From contig OV884009.1 in the NCBI GenBank assembly GCA_930367205.1, positions 119,115,454-119,179,453 on the forward strand: a DNA stretch of 64,000 bases, given 5' to 3'. Positions 48,301 through 60,008 of this stretch are shown in pieces. Under the pieces are notes generated by a model, which searched no databases, was not told where the DNA came from, and saw only the letters and a list, made by a program, of their open reading frames with translations. The stretch's first letter is position 1; each line of letters starts with the position of its first letter. Source of the DNA: Acanthosoma haemorrhoidale (Eukaryota > Arthropoda > Insecta > Hemiptera > Acanthosomatidae). The position numbers and the translations under genes were made by a program.

Positions 48301-51300
48301 TTGAGTAAAATATTTTTACAAAATGTGAATTATTAAACTGGGAAGTGAGGTGGTAAATGTAGTAAATGAAATGCATTCAACATGATTCACACTGTATTTT
48401 TTTAGACAAGAAACTTCTTTATTGTGATCATGCTACAATCTGCCTTATTGGGCAATAAGTAATTGTGATAAATGTTATTATTCATACCATATTTTAACTT
48501 TAATTAACAAACGGGTACAAACTGGATATTTACAGATACACGTGGTATGGACACCCATGTCCACAACAGGCCTTAACCCACTAGATCAAAGCAGTCACCC
48601 CTAGAGCTACGCCCCCCCCCCTCACCCGGAGGTCCACTGCTTTTACAATAGTATTTCTATATAAAAAACATCAAAAAAAATTGTCATCAAAACCTTAACC
48701 TAACCATTAATTGTGCGATGATCGCCCAAGACGAGAATATTTGTGCGGTAGAGCACACTTTTGATTCCCTTCAAGAATTCCTCACCCTTCTAGTACGTCA
48801 ATCACTATGGTGGTCATAAAAATGTTTGAACCACTTTCATGATTCATCAATTTTCAAGGTACATTTCACAATAGCTTGGGTTACAAAATTATAACGTGTC
48901 ATTTGTAAGGCCTTTGCAAGAAGATTTTGGTTCCTACATTTCCATAAGGCACGTTAATTTCATGAACACAAGAAAAGGCCCGTATAACAAGGAGAAACCT
49001 GTGAGGCCACCAACTCATTATAAAAAGGGACCTTGCGTGCTCGATCTTCAATAGATAAACAAAATAATCGCTCAAGAAACAAAAATCTGGCACATGTTCT
49101 ACTTAATTTCAAAATGGTACATGGAGATCCAATAAATTAGCATACCTATCACGATACTTATATTATATTAGGAAAAAACAATATTAAATAGCTTTATTAA
49201 ATCAACTGACAGTAAAGTCAGGTTTGATCCACGATTAAGGATCTACAACCAGTTTTAATGACTTTTGTAATAATAAACAGCTGAAATCGCAATAAATATG
49301 ACATATTAGACGTGATCTTCTATTTGATACCCCACTTAGTCCTAACACATGGATATATACTTCAATCTGTACGTTAAGATCTGTAATTTGTCACCAATTA
49401 ATTATGATAAAATTATGAGCCTTCATAAAAATAAGTTAGTTTAAAGAAATTTCAGAAAATCAAGTTGTTGGACTGAAAGAAATACATTATTGGCAGGGAT
49501 GCATTTGTGTAGGGTAGGGCACCCCTCCGCAGGGCCGGGCTTTTTTTTTTCTTTGGTCAATAATTATTAAAACTGGTGTGTTTAATTTAATAGTAATTAA
49601 TCTCGTTTTAGTCGATTTCGTCAATAAGACCGAATAAATTATAAGATTTATTGATCTATAATATTTTTAATGTAAAAGGGCGTTGTAGTCTTTATATATT
49701 TCTTATCGAATTATTTTATAGAAGAGTCTTTATATTTAATAAGTCGCCTTATGTCCTGAACATTGAAAATGAATTGACAATATTTCTTCTATGAACTATT
49801 TCATAGAGGCCAAGCATCGAGTATCAAGTGAGGTATTCAAGGCTCGATAGTCGTGAAAAATCCTTGGTCGATTGTAATGGAAGGAAAGTACTGGAGCAGT
49901 TAGGGATGGCTAGCCAATCCCAAATAAGGAGTTGAGTGCCAGTAGAAAACGTTCGAGAGCAACGAATCAAAGGCGACGGTGAAAAGTGGAGTTTAAGATC
50001 TGTAAGCCACCTGAAGAGTTGTGAATGACGAACAGAACACCCCCCCCCCTCCCTTTAAGCCTCCTACACTGTGAGGCTTAGAAAGGGACCTTTTTACAAC
50101 TCCAACGTCAAAGCCCCTTCTTTCACTCGTAAACTACCACTAGTAGATTCAAATACCGGCATCCTCACTATGTTGTCAATAAAAGTAGCAAAGATTAATT
50201 TATTACTAATTGAGAAATAAATACAATTTAGACACGAGTTCATCCAATGTAGAAAAGAGAGAATTATGAAGCAGGAGGGAAGGGAAAGATAGGGCCACTT
50301 CTTACAGGTAGACCTTCCTTACTTAGATGGAATAATGGAAGCTCGTATGTTAAATTACATTTAATCTTTTATTTAATGCTATAAATGTTGGTATACTTTT
50401 AACTGTAACAGCTTATTTGACTAAGTATTATAATAATAATATTATTGTAGTACAATACTTATAAACATACACAGTTTAGTCAAGTAATAATTGTAAACAT
50501 GGGCTGAGAGAAGGTAGAAAAAAGGAGAAGACAGAAGAAAGTTGTACTTCACCTTGCAGCGATCCTATTTACAATGCCAATAGTGAGCATCAAACTCTAC
50601 TAACTTGTGCCATCTTTTAACTACTACTACTTAACTAGTGGTCTATATTTTTTTATATAGAAAACTACTGGTTTTTTGTCAAAATTATTCGTTTTATTTG
50701 GTTAGCAGGCTTGGCTATTAATGAATTATACATTCCTCGTGAATGACTGAACAAAACTGCTAACATTAGCTCAAGTGTACACTCTTCTCGGCTGAAAGTC
50801 ACACTCTCGGCCGTCCACAATACTACTACTTCTAACATACTGATACAGTCAACTCTGGCAATTCATTTCCCCCATATTCCTCTTATTCTTCAACATCAAC
50901 GCTCTTCAGAGCTCACTATTGTCTAGAACTGTAATTTCGCTCACAAATCTTTCCTACATCATCCCCTACAAAACAATATTTATATTTTATATTCCAACTC
51001 AACTTAACATGTTGATATGTTCCCTTATCAATGTCCTTCCTCGATGGTTTATTCAAATTTTCAAAATAAGGTGGATGTTTTGTACTAGATCAATAATCAA
51101 TCACTATAATACTGAAGAATTATTTAAATCCGTTGCCCGTCATCATTTCCAAGTTGGGATGGCAGTTCTGTCACCTGCAAAAAGTTAAATCGTTTGTCAA
51201 TACATCCTGAGTCATTAGTTCGAAAGTCGGTAATCTCGGACTAAATTCCTCTTTCTTCTATTTTTGTAAACGTCAAGGCGTTCGGTCATTATATATTCAG

Positions 51301-51480
51301 ATTCAACTCTTCCTTGAATAAAGGTACATGGGTAGGAGCGTGGATTTCGGTGTCAAAAAAAACAAAGTAAAATCATGAAATAGTTTAGAGGTGAATTTAA
51401 ACCCTTGGAGATCAGCATCATTGTTGACCAGCGAGAATCGTAGAGCTCGTTTTGAATTGGCTCAGAAACACCCCAAAACG
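48300..51480. other. Gene-poor region with a Jockey tail
   Basis: AT-rich. A Jockey 3' UTR fragment (about 48415-48500, minus) continues into GC-richer repeat-like DNA up to about 48640. C-runs stand near 48610 and 50040. No gene recognised. Confidence 0.5.
48415..48500 (-). mobile_element. Jockey-family 3' UTR fragment
   Basis: On the minus strand, TATGGTATGAATAAT, TTACTTATTGCCCAATAAGG and GCAGATTGTAGCATGATC followed by AATAAAGAAG resemble the 3' end of the copy ending at 58448. It is shorter and more diverged than the fragment at 40005-40135. Confidence 0.65.
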
Positions 51481-51489
51481 ATTGAAGCA

Positions 51490-51690
51490 TTGTGATGCAT
51501 TCAGATGAGTCATGCTTCTCTCGTTATACACCACAGGGACGGATGAGAGTTTACCCAAGGCCTAGGGAACACTACGATGAGTGCAATGTCCCTGTTTAGT
51601 TTAAAAGTGGTTCAGTAATGGTTTGGGCTGAAATTTCGAAGAATTGACAAGTTGAGAACTTCTTTAGTAGAGTCTTGGTCTGGCTTATGG
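51490..51690 (+). pseudogene. Tc1-like transposase fragment
   Basis: In frame it reads SDESCFSRYTPQGRMRVYPR and PREHYDECNVPV, a stop, then FKSGSVMVWAEIS, matching the Tc1 blocks around the first catalytic Asp and 'VMVWGGIS'. It covers the same part of the protein as 16299-16510 but is an independent copy. Confidence 0.65.
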
Positions 51691-51784
51691 GCCTCATACC
51701 GTTTTCCGGTGAGCTGACTAGTTCTCAGAAGATTTTACTTGGAAAATTTATCAATAAATTTTTTTTGCGTACGGGCCTAGTCTG

Positions 51785-52300
51785 GACTTAGAGTCATTTG
51801 TCGTGAAATTTCTTAAAGGCAAAGCCCAGGAGTGGTATATCCATCACTACCCGAATTCGGTCGGGTTATTACACGGAACAAATTGTATTATTATGACAAC
51901 CAGGGAATCGCATCATAAAAGTACTCGAATCTTTCCACATGGTGCCATCTGCGTATTTCATCTGTACTTTGGTTCGTGTGCAAAATTGTGTCGGGCATTA
52001 CAACTAGTCTCATTTATCTGCACTACTCAGATCACAGTTGGTGATTCTGTGGAATCGAGTGTGATAGTACTAGGGACCTCCACAGTCACTTCTTTCTTAT
52101 CATGACTAGATTTTATCCAAGATAACATAATTCGGAAGGAAGTGACTGGGATAGATCAAGGAATGTCGGAAGCCACAAGAAGTAAAACACCGACCAACAC
52201 CTCAGAACCGTCGTCAAAACTTTAATCCGAGAAGCAGTTACCAACAAACTAATTGTTTCTCCGATGATTGAAACTATGATCTTGCGCCTAGTTAGATTTC
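51785..52300 (+). pseudogene. LTR-retrotransposon gag-like relic, copy 1
   Basis: It starts with LESFVVKFLKGKAQEWY, a capsid-like phrase of Ty3/gypsy Gag ('FLxGxAxxWW/Y'). The DNA is related to 54815-55170 over about 330 bp, with many substitutions. Frames are broken. After about 52130 a basic, Gln/Asn-rich reading could be the nucleocapsid end, but this is weak. Confidence 0.45.
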
Positions 52301-52685
52301 CTAATTAAAAGAAGGAAGCAACGGAAACCTTCATCAGAGCAATGGTGAAGATTTTAAGGAAACCAAGGAAGATGAAAAGGTTTGGCAATGGTCAAACGTC
52401 CCTCTGTGTCTGCAGACAAGTAGACTAGAGTCATGTGTGCTGTTGAGAAGAAGAGACTGTCTTGCCCCAGCCTACCGACGTGGTGGTCTAGAGGACCTCA
52501 GGAGAACCATCGAATAGCAGCTCACACGTCCTCACAGTAAAAAAAAAATAATATCAAGGAAGAAAAACACTGTTAATTACATAATAGGATATCTGACGTT
52601 TGTGTTGACTACCTGCTCCTATGTGCTATATTATGAAAAGAGGTGTCACTACTTAAAACTATCTTACTACCAACGAAGAACATTA

Positions 52686-52780
52686 CACAGGTGGTCTGAA
52701 AAGTTTCCGACCTCAGCCTGAAGATGATAATAAAATAAATAAAAGCTTTGTTAGGTCGGAAACTTTTCAGACCACCCTCG
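52686..52780. mobile_element. 95-bp palindromic MITE of mariner type
   Basis: A 24-bp perfect inverted repeat (52690-52713 and 52753-52776, beginning GGTGGTCTGAAAAGTTTC) is separated by 39 bp of AT-rich spacer. TA dinucleotides at 52684-52685 and 52781-52782 flank a 4-bp outer extension on each side. Size, TA target and ends suit a mariner-derived miniature element. Confidence 0.75.
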
Positions 52781-52809
52781 TAGTGATAACGGGTCCTTTT
52801 TTCTTCTCG

Positions 52810-53169
52810 TCTTAACGGAAGTTAAATCTTCCACAACCATCCTTTTCCATCTTTAATTCTATTAATGAGATATATTTTACTGATGCGAGTGAGCCTGTCA
52901 CAAATTCTAGGTAGAACCGAAATTCTTCTGTCATTCACAAGTATTCCAGTTCTAGTGGCAATACCTAAAATTCTTTGCTAGCCATTTATAAAAAATTTTC
53001 GTCCAACGTCCAGTTTTATTTCTTGTGGAGACAGTAGGCCATACTGATTATAGTTTATAGGTTTCATGTTTATTTTGTCGATTTTTTCTTGAGCTAACTG
53101 GTCATCCGCTGTCCTACAAGTTTGTTTGTCGGGCTCAGACTCTTCTCTCTTTATCTGAGGATAAGACTG
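52810..53169 (-). other. Unrecognised ORF remnant with one stop
   Basis: The minus-strand frame reads PQIKREESEPDKQTCRTADD, then GLLSPQEIKLDVGRKFFING, a TAG stop, and QRILGIATRTGILVNDRRI and onward, about 120 codons with a single stop in otherwise AT-rich DNA. It looks formerly coding. It lies next to an LTR-like segment in the same orientation (53480-54718), so it may be interior sequence of that element. I cannot assign a function. Confidence 0.35.
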
Positions 53170-53407
53170 AAAAGGATAAGTTGATAAAAGGATTTATATC
53201 CTTTTATTAAATCTTACTTAATGTAAGGCAAGACCTTAATGTTGTCACACCCATTGTCAACTTAGATGTCTATCTTTGACAGCGGTCGTAAAAGTAAAAC
53301 AATCTAATCAAGGAATGACCAGGTGCATCCCTTTTTAAACTCCACACCTATTGTGATGTGACGCATTTGCAGGCATTGGGAGGGTCAGCCAAGGTCATAA
53401 CACATGC

Positions 53408-53457
53408 AGGACTACCTCAGTTGGTAGAGCACCCGGCATATTGAGGAGGTCCTGCTG
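53408..53457 (+). other. tRNA-like 5' half or small palindrome
   Basis: GCAGGACTACCTCAGTTGGT and AGAGCACCCGGC resemble a tRNA acceptor strand and D arm. The segment closes with TGAGGAGGTCCTGC, which pairs with its start with two mismatches. No T-arm (GGTTCRA) follows, so it is not a working tRNA gene. It may be a tRNA-derived fragment or chance. Confidence 0.25.
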
Positions 53458-53479
53458 TAATTTGAACTTCTCTATTTTT

Positions 53480-54718
53480 TACCACAAATTCAATCTCGTT
53501 ATCATTTGTTGCTAATGGAAACGAATCCATTTCCTCAATTATTAAACCCAAACCCAAATTCAGCAGTATTTTCCACTATACAATTCAAATCAACCACCCA
53601 TCGTCTATCATCAAACAAAATTTTATTTTTAATTTAGATATTGTTAATCGTTTATCCCAGCGTCCTTGCAAATTTGTCCTCATCAGATTGAAGATTTCTT
53701 TTTCTTCATCGAATAGATATATTCCACAATCGTTTTGTTTTAATGAATGTTTATTAATTAACTTATTAATGTATCTTCTAATTATCTAATCAATTAATTC
53801 CAGATTTTGATAATTAATTAACATCCCGAAGTGGACGTATTGTAACGTACCTCGTGTCCTGAAGAGTATGCAGGGCGTCAATAAGTACAATGGTCCAACC
53901 AGCTACTAGGTTACTTTTAATAGTAATGCTAATAATTGAAGCGGCTCCCATAATTGATGGGGAATTTTATAATTGATTAGTGAATACAACAATCCAATGA
54001 TTGTTGTTCATAAATCAAACCTTTATTGGTTATATATCAAAATAAATTAGGAATGAGTAATATAATCAAAAATTCAATATAAAATTTATTATGCATAAGA
54101 TATTAAAATGAAGTTGTTTATATTATGAAATAAACTTAATGTCTACAGAATCACTATATAACTATTGTCATAGAAATTAATTAAATTAAACTTCTTGTCC
54201 TTAATCTTTACAGCCTATTGAATTCTAAAGGAATTCATTAAAAAATTAAACAATACTGATCAGTTTATATTTTAATTAGTATTTGATACCTTAATTATTG
54301 TTCATTGGGAGTTTCTTGAGTAGGGGGGGTTTATTCTGCCCGTACAAATCATTTTCCTTTGTGGAGTTTCCTGACTGAATCCTTGTTATTCCTTTATTAT
54401 TTCTTCCAATGATCACGCCGCCTTGACCATTGATCACTTGACTTTAGCTTATAACTTCCTTATACTAAAAATGAAATACTTGAAAGTACTTGACACGGGA
54501 GACAGCCTCGTTTGTTGAGGGATAGACGTGGAATACCTACTCATCCTACTGTTATTAGCCAAAAGAAAGATCACATGTCCACTCCTGGATTTGATTAAGC
54601 GGGCGTTGTCATCCGATGCGTGGCCTGGGTACTATGGCTACTAGAAGTGACGACTAAGAGCATGAACAATCCCTTTGTAGGTGTATTTCCCACCAATGTA
54701 CAGGTGAAACGGGGTTAC
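53480..54718 (-). repeat. LTR-like segment with leader, arm 1 of an inverted pair
   Basis: Its sequence reappears inverted at about 58900-59905. Read on the minus strand, a possible LTR runs from TGTAACC (54718) to CGTTACA (53841). Then come a degenerate primer-site region containing TTCGGGATGTT and a leader with a former ORF (about 53735-53480). Similarity to the partner is clear over most of the arm but broken by small indels. No target duplication was identified. Confidence 0.55.
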
Positions 54719-54779
54719 ATATAAACAAAATAACCTATTTTAATAAAAAGTCAGCAGGATTTATCCGGAAAATTCATCA

Positions 54780-55175
54780 AACATCTAAATGAAGCTTTTG
54801 AAGCTTATGGAGATAGTCTTAGACTTAGAGTCTTTCGTTATGAAATTTCTTAAAGGCAAAGCCCAAGAGTGGTGTGTTGCCCCAATCAAAGATATTCATG
54901 ACTACCGGACCTTCGAGTTGTTCCAAGAATAATTCCATAGAACTAAATGTAATTTTATGATCACCGAGTAACTATACACTAAAAAGTACTTGAGTATTTT
55001 TCACATGACGCCATCTGAGCATTTCATCAGTATTTTAGTTGGCGTGCAAGATTGTGTCGGGCATTACGAATCTCAATTATCTAGAATACTCAGATCACAG
55101 CTGGATAATTCTATGGAATCTAGTGTGGTAGCACACGGAATCTCCACACAGGGCATTTTTGGGCTTAGTTGTTCT
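54780..55175 (+). pseudogene. LTR-retrotransposon gag-like relic, copy 2
   Basis: Related to 51785-52120: both contain AAATTTCTTAAAGGCAAAGC, later TTGTGTCGGGCATTAC and ACTCAGATCACAG. Reading frames are broken, and a stretch with a VPRIIP*N-type break lies between. The copies have diverged a lot, so two old insertions or an old duplication are equally possible. Confidence 0.45.
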
Positions 55176-55189
55176 GGGATTTATTCGGA

Positions 55190-55480
55190 GAGAGCCACTG
55201 CCTTTTGCCTTTTGGATTATCATAGAGGACCCATTTCTCATCTTCAGCCTTACCCACCATATCCGCCCGATACTGTCCCATCGGATTCCCATTTATTCCG
55301 ATCGCTACAACAAGTGGGAAAAAATTGAAAATTTGGATGATGTCCAAAATGCCATCTCTAGATAATGTGCTCAAAAACCAATTGATTTTTATCGATCCGG
55401 CATTGAAAATTAGCACACTAGATGGCAAAAGGTAGTTGATATCTACGGGGATTATATCATTAATTAAAAACAAAAACATT
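55190..55480 (+). pseudogene. Mariner transposase C-terminal fragment
   Basis: In + orientation it reads LQPYPPYPPDTVPSDSHLFR SLQQ (about 55240-55310), then in other frames NLDDVQNAISR, AQKPIDFYRSGIEN and RWQKVVDIYGDYI. These are the mariner blocks 'HPPYSPDLAPSDYHLFRSLQ' and 'FYxxGIxxLxxRWQKVVDxxGDYx'. The third catalytic Asp is kept in PPD. It is a 5'-truncated relic. Confidence 0.75.
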
Positions 55481-55906
55481 GTTAAAAAGTTATTTTTGAA
55501 TTTAATTTAAAAAAGATTACTTTTCGGTCCCCCTATTACATTCAATCAGATCAATTGACAAAATTTATCATCAAATGTCATCAGCTCATACCCATGCTCA
55601 TACCCATGCATTTATTACATCAGGACGGATTTCTACGGCTCAAACTAGCCGTTCTTCTTAACTATGAGTTCGAGAACAGTTCGTGAATCCCTATATTAGT
55701 TAAGACCAGCAGTTTTCTTAAAACATTCTCTCTATTCACAGAATGATTTTATATTTAAACTTTAGATTAGTTTATTCTTAGGTTTTATTTTATTATATCA
55801 AGAAATCATTTAACTCAATTCTCACTTGCATGCACTAATTACACTTCCTCCTTACACATTTACATTATGTTCGTATTCGTGTTATTTATTATCTATTACC
55901 AGAATT

Positions 55907-58267
55907 TACTGCCCTCCCAATAAATCCATTTCCGATTCCCAATTCATCTCCTTTCTAGACTCCATAGGACATTGTTTCCTTGTGGGTGGGGACTTTAATG
56001 CAAAGCACCAACACTGGGGGTCAAGATCCACGAATACACGCGGACGTGCTTTGCTGTCTGCACTCACACGGAAACATTGCTCCACGATCTCACCTGACAC
56101 AGCCACCTATTGGCCATCAGATCCCAACCGAAATCCAGATCTCCTAGACTTCTTCTTCTACAATAGTTTAGGAACACTAAACTATTCACTCAAGCGCCTC
56201 GATGACCTCTCCTCCGATCATAGCCCTTTATTATTAACCATTTCCCTAAAACCAATTCACAAACTATCTCCTCCTTCATTTATTAGGGGCCCAGTCGATT
56301 GGGACCACTTCCGTTAGCTTCTTACAGAGTCCGTAAACCTCAAATTATCCCTGAAAACATCCCAAGACCTAGACGATGCAGTGCATTCTTTCACTACTCT
56401 GGTCCAGAGGTCGGCTTGGGAGGCATCGTCACCCCATCGTCACCCAAAAATTCATAATCATAATAGTTTACCTCAGCATCTCAAAGATCTAATCCTATCC
56501 AAACGCCGCTCCAGAACAGTGTGGCAAAGATCCCGGCATCCTGCCGATCGCCGCTCGTACAATCAGTACTGCCGATTGGTAAAGCGGCGATTGGCATCCT
56601 TCCGTTCCGATTCTTTCAATTCCTACCTCTCCTCTCTGTCTACCAGGGATAACTCCTTGTGGAATGTAACCAAAAAAATCCTAAAGTATCAACCTGTTTC
56701 ACATCCGCTCCGTCGTGATGATGGGTCCTGGGCGGCTTCGGATGGGGATAGGTCGGAGGAATTTGCTCTGCATCTTACCCATACTTTCACACCTAACCTT
56801 TCTCATCAAAGCCATACTCACAGCACAACTGTGGAAGATTTCCTCACTTCACCTATTCCTCTCTCTCTTCCACCAAAAGCCGTTAATCCCTCTGAGGTCA
56901 AATACCTTTTGAAAAACTTACCTTACCGAAAATCCCCTGGATATGATCTCCTTACTCCTCAAATTCTCAAACAACTTCCTCCTAAAGCCATAATCTTCCT
57001 AACCTATATATATAATTGCATTATCCGAACTACGCACTTCCCACTCCTCTGGAAACATTCCATTATTGTCCTATTCGCCAAACCCGGTAAACCACCCAAT
57101 GACGCCTCATCTTACCGTCCAATAAGCCTACTCCCTATCCTCTCAAAAATATTTGAGAAACTTCTACTAAAACGTCTACTTCCAATTATTGAATCCAAAA
57201 ACCTTTTTCCTACACACCAATTTGGTTTCCGCCAACGGCATTCCACTGCTCAACAAGGCCTTCGCGTTGTTGATCACATCTCCTCAGCCCTTGAAACCAA
57301 ACAGTATTGCACTGCTGCCTTTCTTGATATAGCTCAAGCTTTTGACAGGGTTTGGCACGCAGGTTTACTCTACAAGCTCAAAAGATATTTACCACAGACC
57401 CTTTTCCTAATCCTACAGTCCTACCTTTCAAACCGCTTCTTCCAAGTCCGCTGTGGTTTAGAATATTCAAACTACTATCCTATAAATGCAGGAGTTCCAC
57501 AGGGCAGTGTCCTGGGCCCCATCCTCTACAACCTATACACCGCTGATGTCCCCTCTACTCCCAATACCTTCTTGGCCACATTTGCAGATGACACTGCAGT
57601 CTTGTCATCTAACCCAGACCCCGACATAGCATCCCATAACCTTCAAAAACACCTTGACGAGATCGATTATTGGTGCAACCAATGGCGGATCAAAGTTAAT
57701 GAAGCAAAATGTTCCCACATTACCTTCACCCTTTGTCGCAAGTCTTGTCCACTAGTTTATTTTAATTCTATTCCTCTCCCTGTATCCGAGACAGTACGGT
57801 ATTTAGGCTTCCATCTCGATAAACGACTGACCTGGAACCCACATACGAGACTAAAAAGACAAGAACTAAACAGACGCTTTGGACAACTATACAGACTACT
57901 TCAAAGGACATCCCATCTCTCAATAGAAAATAAACTACTAATCTACAAAGTTATACTTAAACCAATCTGGACATACGGAATAGAGCTATGGGGGACAGCA
58001 AAAAAGTCGAACATCAAGCGTATCCAATCCTTTCAATCAAAAGTCCTGAGAACAATAGTAAATGCCCCTTATTATGTCAGCAACAAAACCCTTCATAACG
58101 ACCTTAATATACCCTACATTCTAGAACTCATCCCTTCCAAGTTTACGAAATTCCACAGTAGCCTTTCCAACCACCCTAATCCTGTAGCACAGTCACTGCA
58201 CTGCGTCACTCATCCCTATAATCCTCCTCGGAGACTGAAACGGCAGTGGCCTCGTGACCTGCTATAA
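55907..58267 (+). CDS. Jockey-type endonuclease/reverse transcriptase ORF, one nonsense codon
   Basis: The protein nicks target DNA with an APE-like endonuclease and copies element RNA there. The truncated endonuclease includes VGGDFNAKHQHWGS and SDHSPL, both with catalytic residues. After the TAG at 56315 the frame continues with no change through the linker (SLWNVTKKILKY) and RT fingers (YRKSPGYDLLTPQ). Then come [34 protein letters not shown], the palm block AAFLDIAQAFDRVW, GVPQGSVLGPILYNLY, catalytic FADDTAVLSSN, and thumb RYLGFHLDKRLTWNPH. It ends RRLKRQWPRDLL with TAA at 58265. The older copy at 45.9-48.3 kb has CAG where this one has TAG, a single C-to-T change. Confidence 0.88.
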
Positions 58268-58448
58268 TCAAGTGACAGTGGGAGTCCTGGCAATGGCCAG
58301 TTTCTCCAATCATGTCCTGAATGAATGAGCGAGTGAATGATGAAATGTAAATATGGTATGAATGATCGTATATCTTAATTACTTATTGCCTATTGTAATT
58401 AATTATTGGCAGATTGTAATTTTAGCACAATAAAGGAATTATATAATA
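55907..58448 (+). mobile_element. 5'-truncated Jockey-family non-LTR retrotransposon, young copy
   Basis: 2.54 kb between two identical 12-bp target duplications ATTACCAGAATT (55895-55906 and 58449-58460). It begins inside the endonuclease domain and runs to the family's 3' end (AATAAAGGAATTATATAATA). It is near-intact: apart from the missing 5' part, one TAG at about 56315-56317 is the only break seen. Other copies of the family in this window are 27606-27912, 40005-40135, 45930-48300 and 48415-48500. Confidence 0.9.
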
Positions 58449-58460
58449 ATTACCAGAATT

Positions 58461-58899
58461 CTATTTGTAAATAGGTTGAACAATTTTACACCCCGAGTCT
58501 GCTAAATGTTTTGTTTTAGTGTTCAAATTAGGATATATTAAATTAACTCCCTCCTATGTTAAGTATAAGACACCATATGTAACTTTTCATATTATTTGAA
58601 ACAACCATTGTAAGCCCCCCCCCCAGTCGTTTATTATTGTTTTATTGAAGCCTATGATTATATGACTATGTAGTCACATGTTGACAGCTTACCGCATTAA
58701 TAATTATTAACAAATTAGTTCTTTAGTAACAGTTTTGGGAATCAGCCATCCGAGGCACACACAAAACAAAAAAATATTCCATTTTTTTATTTACTAGAGG
58801 GGCGATTGAGACGTCCTGGATTTTGGTTTTCCAAGTAAATAAATACTAACCAAGAATACCATGAGTAATTATCTAATCATGTTTAATTGATATAATAGG
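58461..58899. other. Spacer after the Jockey copy
   Basis: AT-rich, with a C-run at about 58617-58624. Nothing recognised. Confidence 0.4.
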
Positions 58900-59905
58900 T
58901 TTAAATCTGTCAGCGAGCTGGTTGGATTGTTTGAGATGAGAATGGCCTGGCGATTACGGGCAGGGTACTCTTTCCCGGTCAGTTGGCTGGAGCTTCTCAG
59001 AAGACGTTGAAGATCAGCGCGGACGCCTTCGGTATTTCCCCACCCAGGCCACGCATCGGATGACAACGCCAGTTCAATCCAATGCAGGAGTGGTCGTGTG
59101 ATATTTTTTTTGGCCAATGGAGATAAGAAGAATAGCTGTGAAAAGACGGAGAAGAGTAGGAGTAGTATGTACTCTACATCTATCTCCGCACGAAGGAGGC
59201 TGCCACCCGTACCAAGGATCCACTCAGGAAACAAAGGAAAATGATTTGTATGGGCAGAATAAAGGGGACATCAAACGACTCCTATACTCAAGAAACTCCC
59301 AATGAACAATAATTAACGTGTCAAATACCCGATTTCTTTTGGTAACCAATAAAGGTTTGATTTATAAACAACAATCATTGGATTGTTTTATTAATTATTC
59401 AATTATTTCTACTATTAATATAGTAGTGGGAGCCGCTACTATTATTAACATTACTATTAAAAGTAACCTAGCAGCGGGTTGAACCATTGTACTTATTGAC
59501 GCCCTGCATACTCATCAGGAAACGTTACAATCTGGGGTCTACTCCGGGATGTTAGTAGTAATTAATAAATTAATTAACATAAGCTGAAATTAATTGATTA
59601 GATAATTAGAAGATACATTAATAATTAGAAGATACTTAGATTTAGTGGAATATATCTATTCAATGAAGAAAAAGAAATCTTCGATCTAATGAGGACAAAT
59701 TTGCAAGGAATCCCGAATGAACAATTTACAATATCTAAATTAAAAATAAAATTTTGTTTGATGATAGACGATGGGCCGTTGATTTGAATACTAAATTGGA
59801 AAATACTGCTGAATTTGGGTTTGATAATTGAGGAAATGGATTCGTTTCCATTAACAACAGATGATAACGCGGTTGAATTTTGGAAAGAGATTGAGAAGTT
59901 CAAAT
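58900..59905 (+). repeat. LTR-like segment with leader, arm 2 of an inverted pair
   Basis: Inverted partner of 53480-54718. In + orientation the LTR end CGTTACA (59523-59529) is followed by ATC and TGGGGTCTACTCCGGGAT, close to the retroviral tRNA-Pro-type primer site TGGGGGCTCGTCCGGGAT. A former ORF follows (about 59640-59920; IFDLMRTNLQGIPNEQFTIS, one stop, then LGLIIEEMDSFPLTTDDNAV). I do not recognise the protein. The LTR's start is not clear, lying somewhere near 58580-58900. Confidence 0.55.
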
Positions 59906-59923
59906 TACAGCAAAAAAAATAAA

Positions 59924-60008
59924 AAATATATATATATATCGAGAGAGAGAAAAATAATTCGTTGTTTGTGTATATGTGTAAAGATTAATATTTAGGGGGG
60001 GGGGGGGG
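59924..60008. repeat. Simple-sequence cluster: TA tract, GA tract and 14-G run
   Basis: ATATATATATAT near 59928-59938, GAGAGAGAGA at about 59941-59950 and an uninterrupted run of 14 G at 59995-60008. Confidence 0.85.

Noticed and set aside
53408..53470. A functional tRNA gene
   Set aside because: Only the D-arm-like part matches. There is no T-arm or B box and the anticodon arm cannot be formed convincingly.
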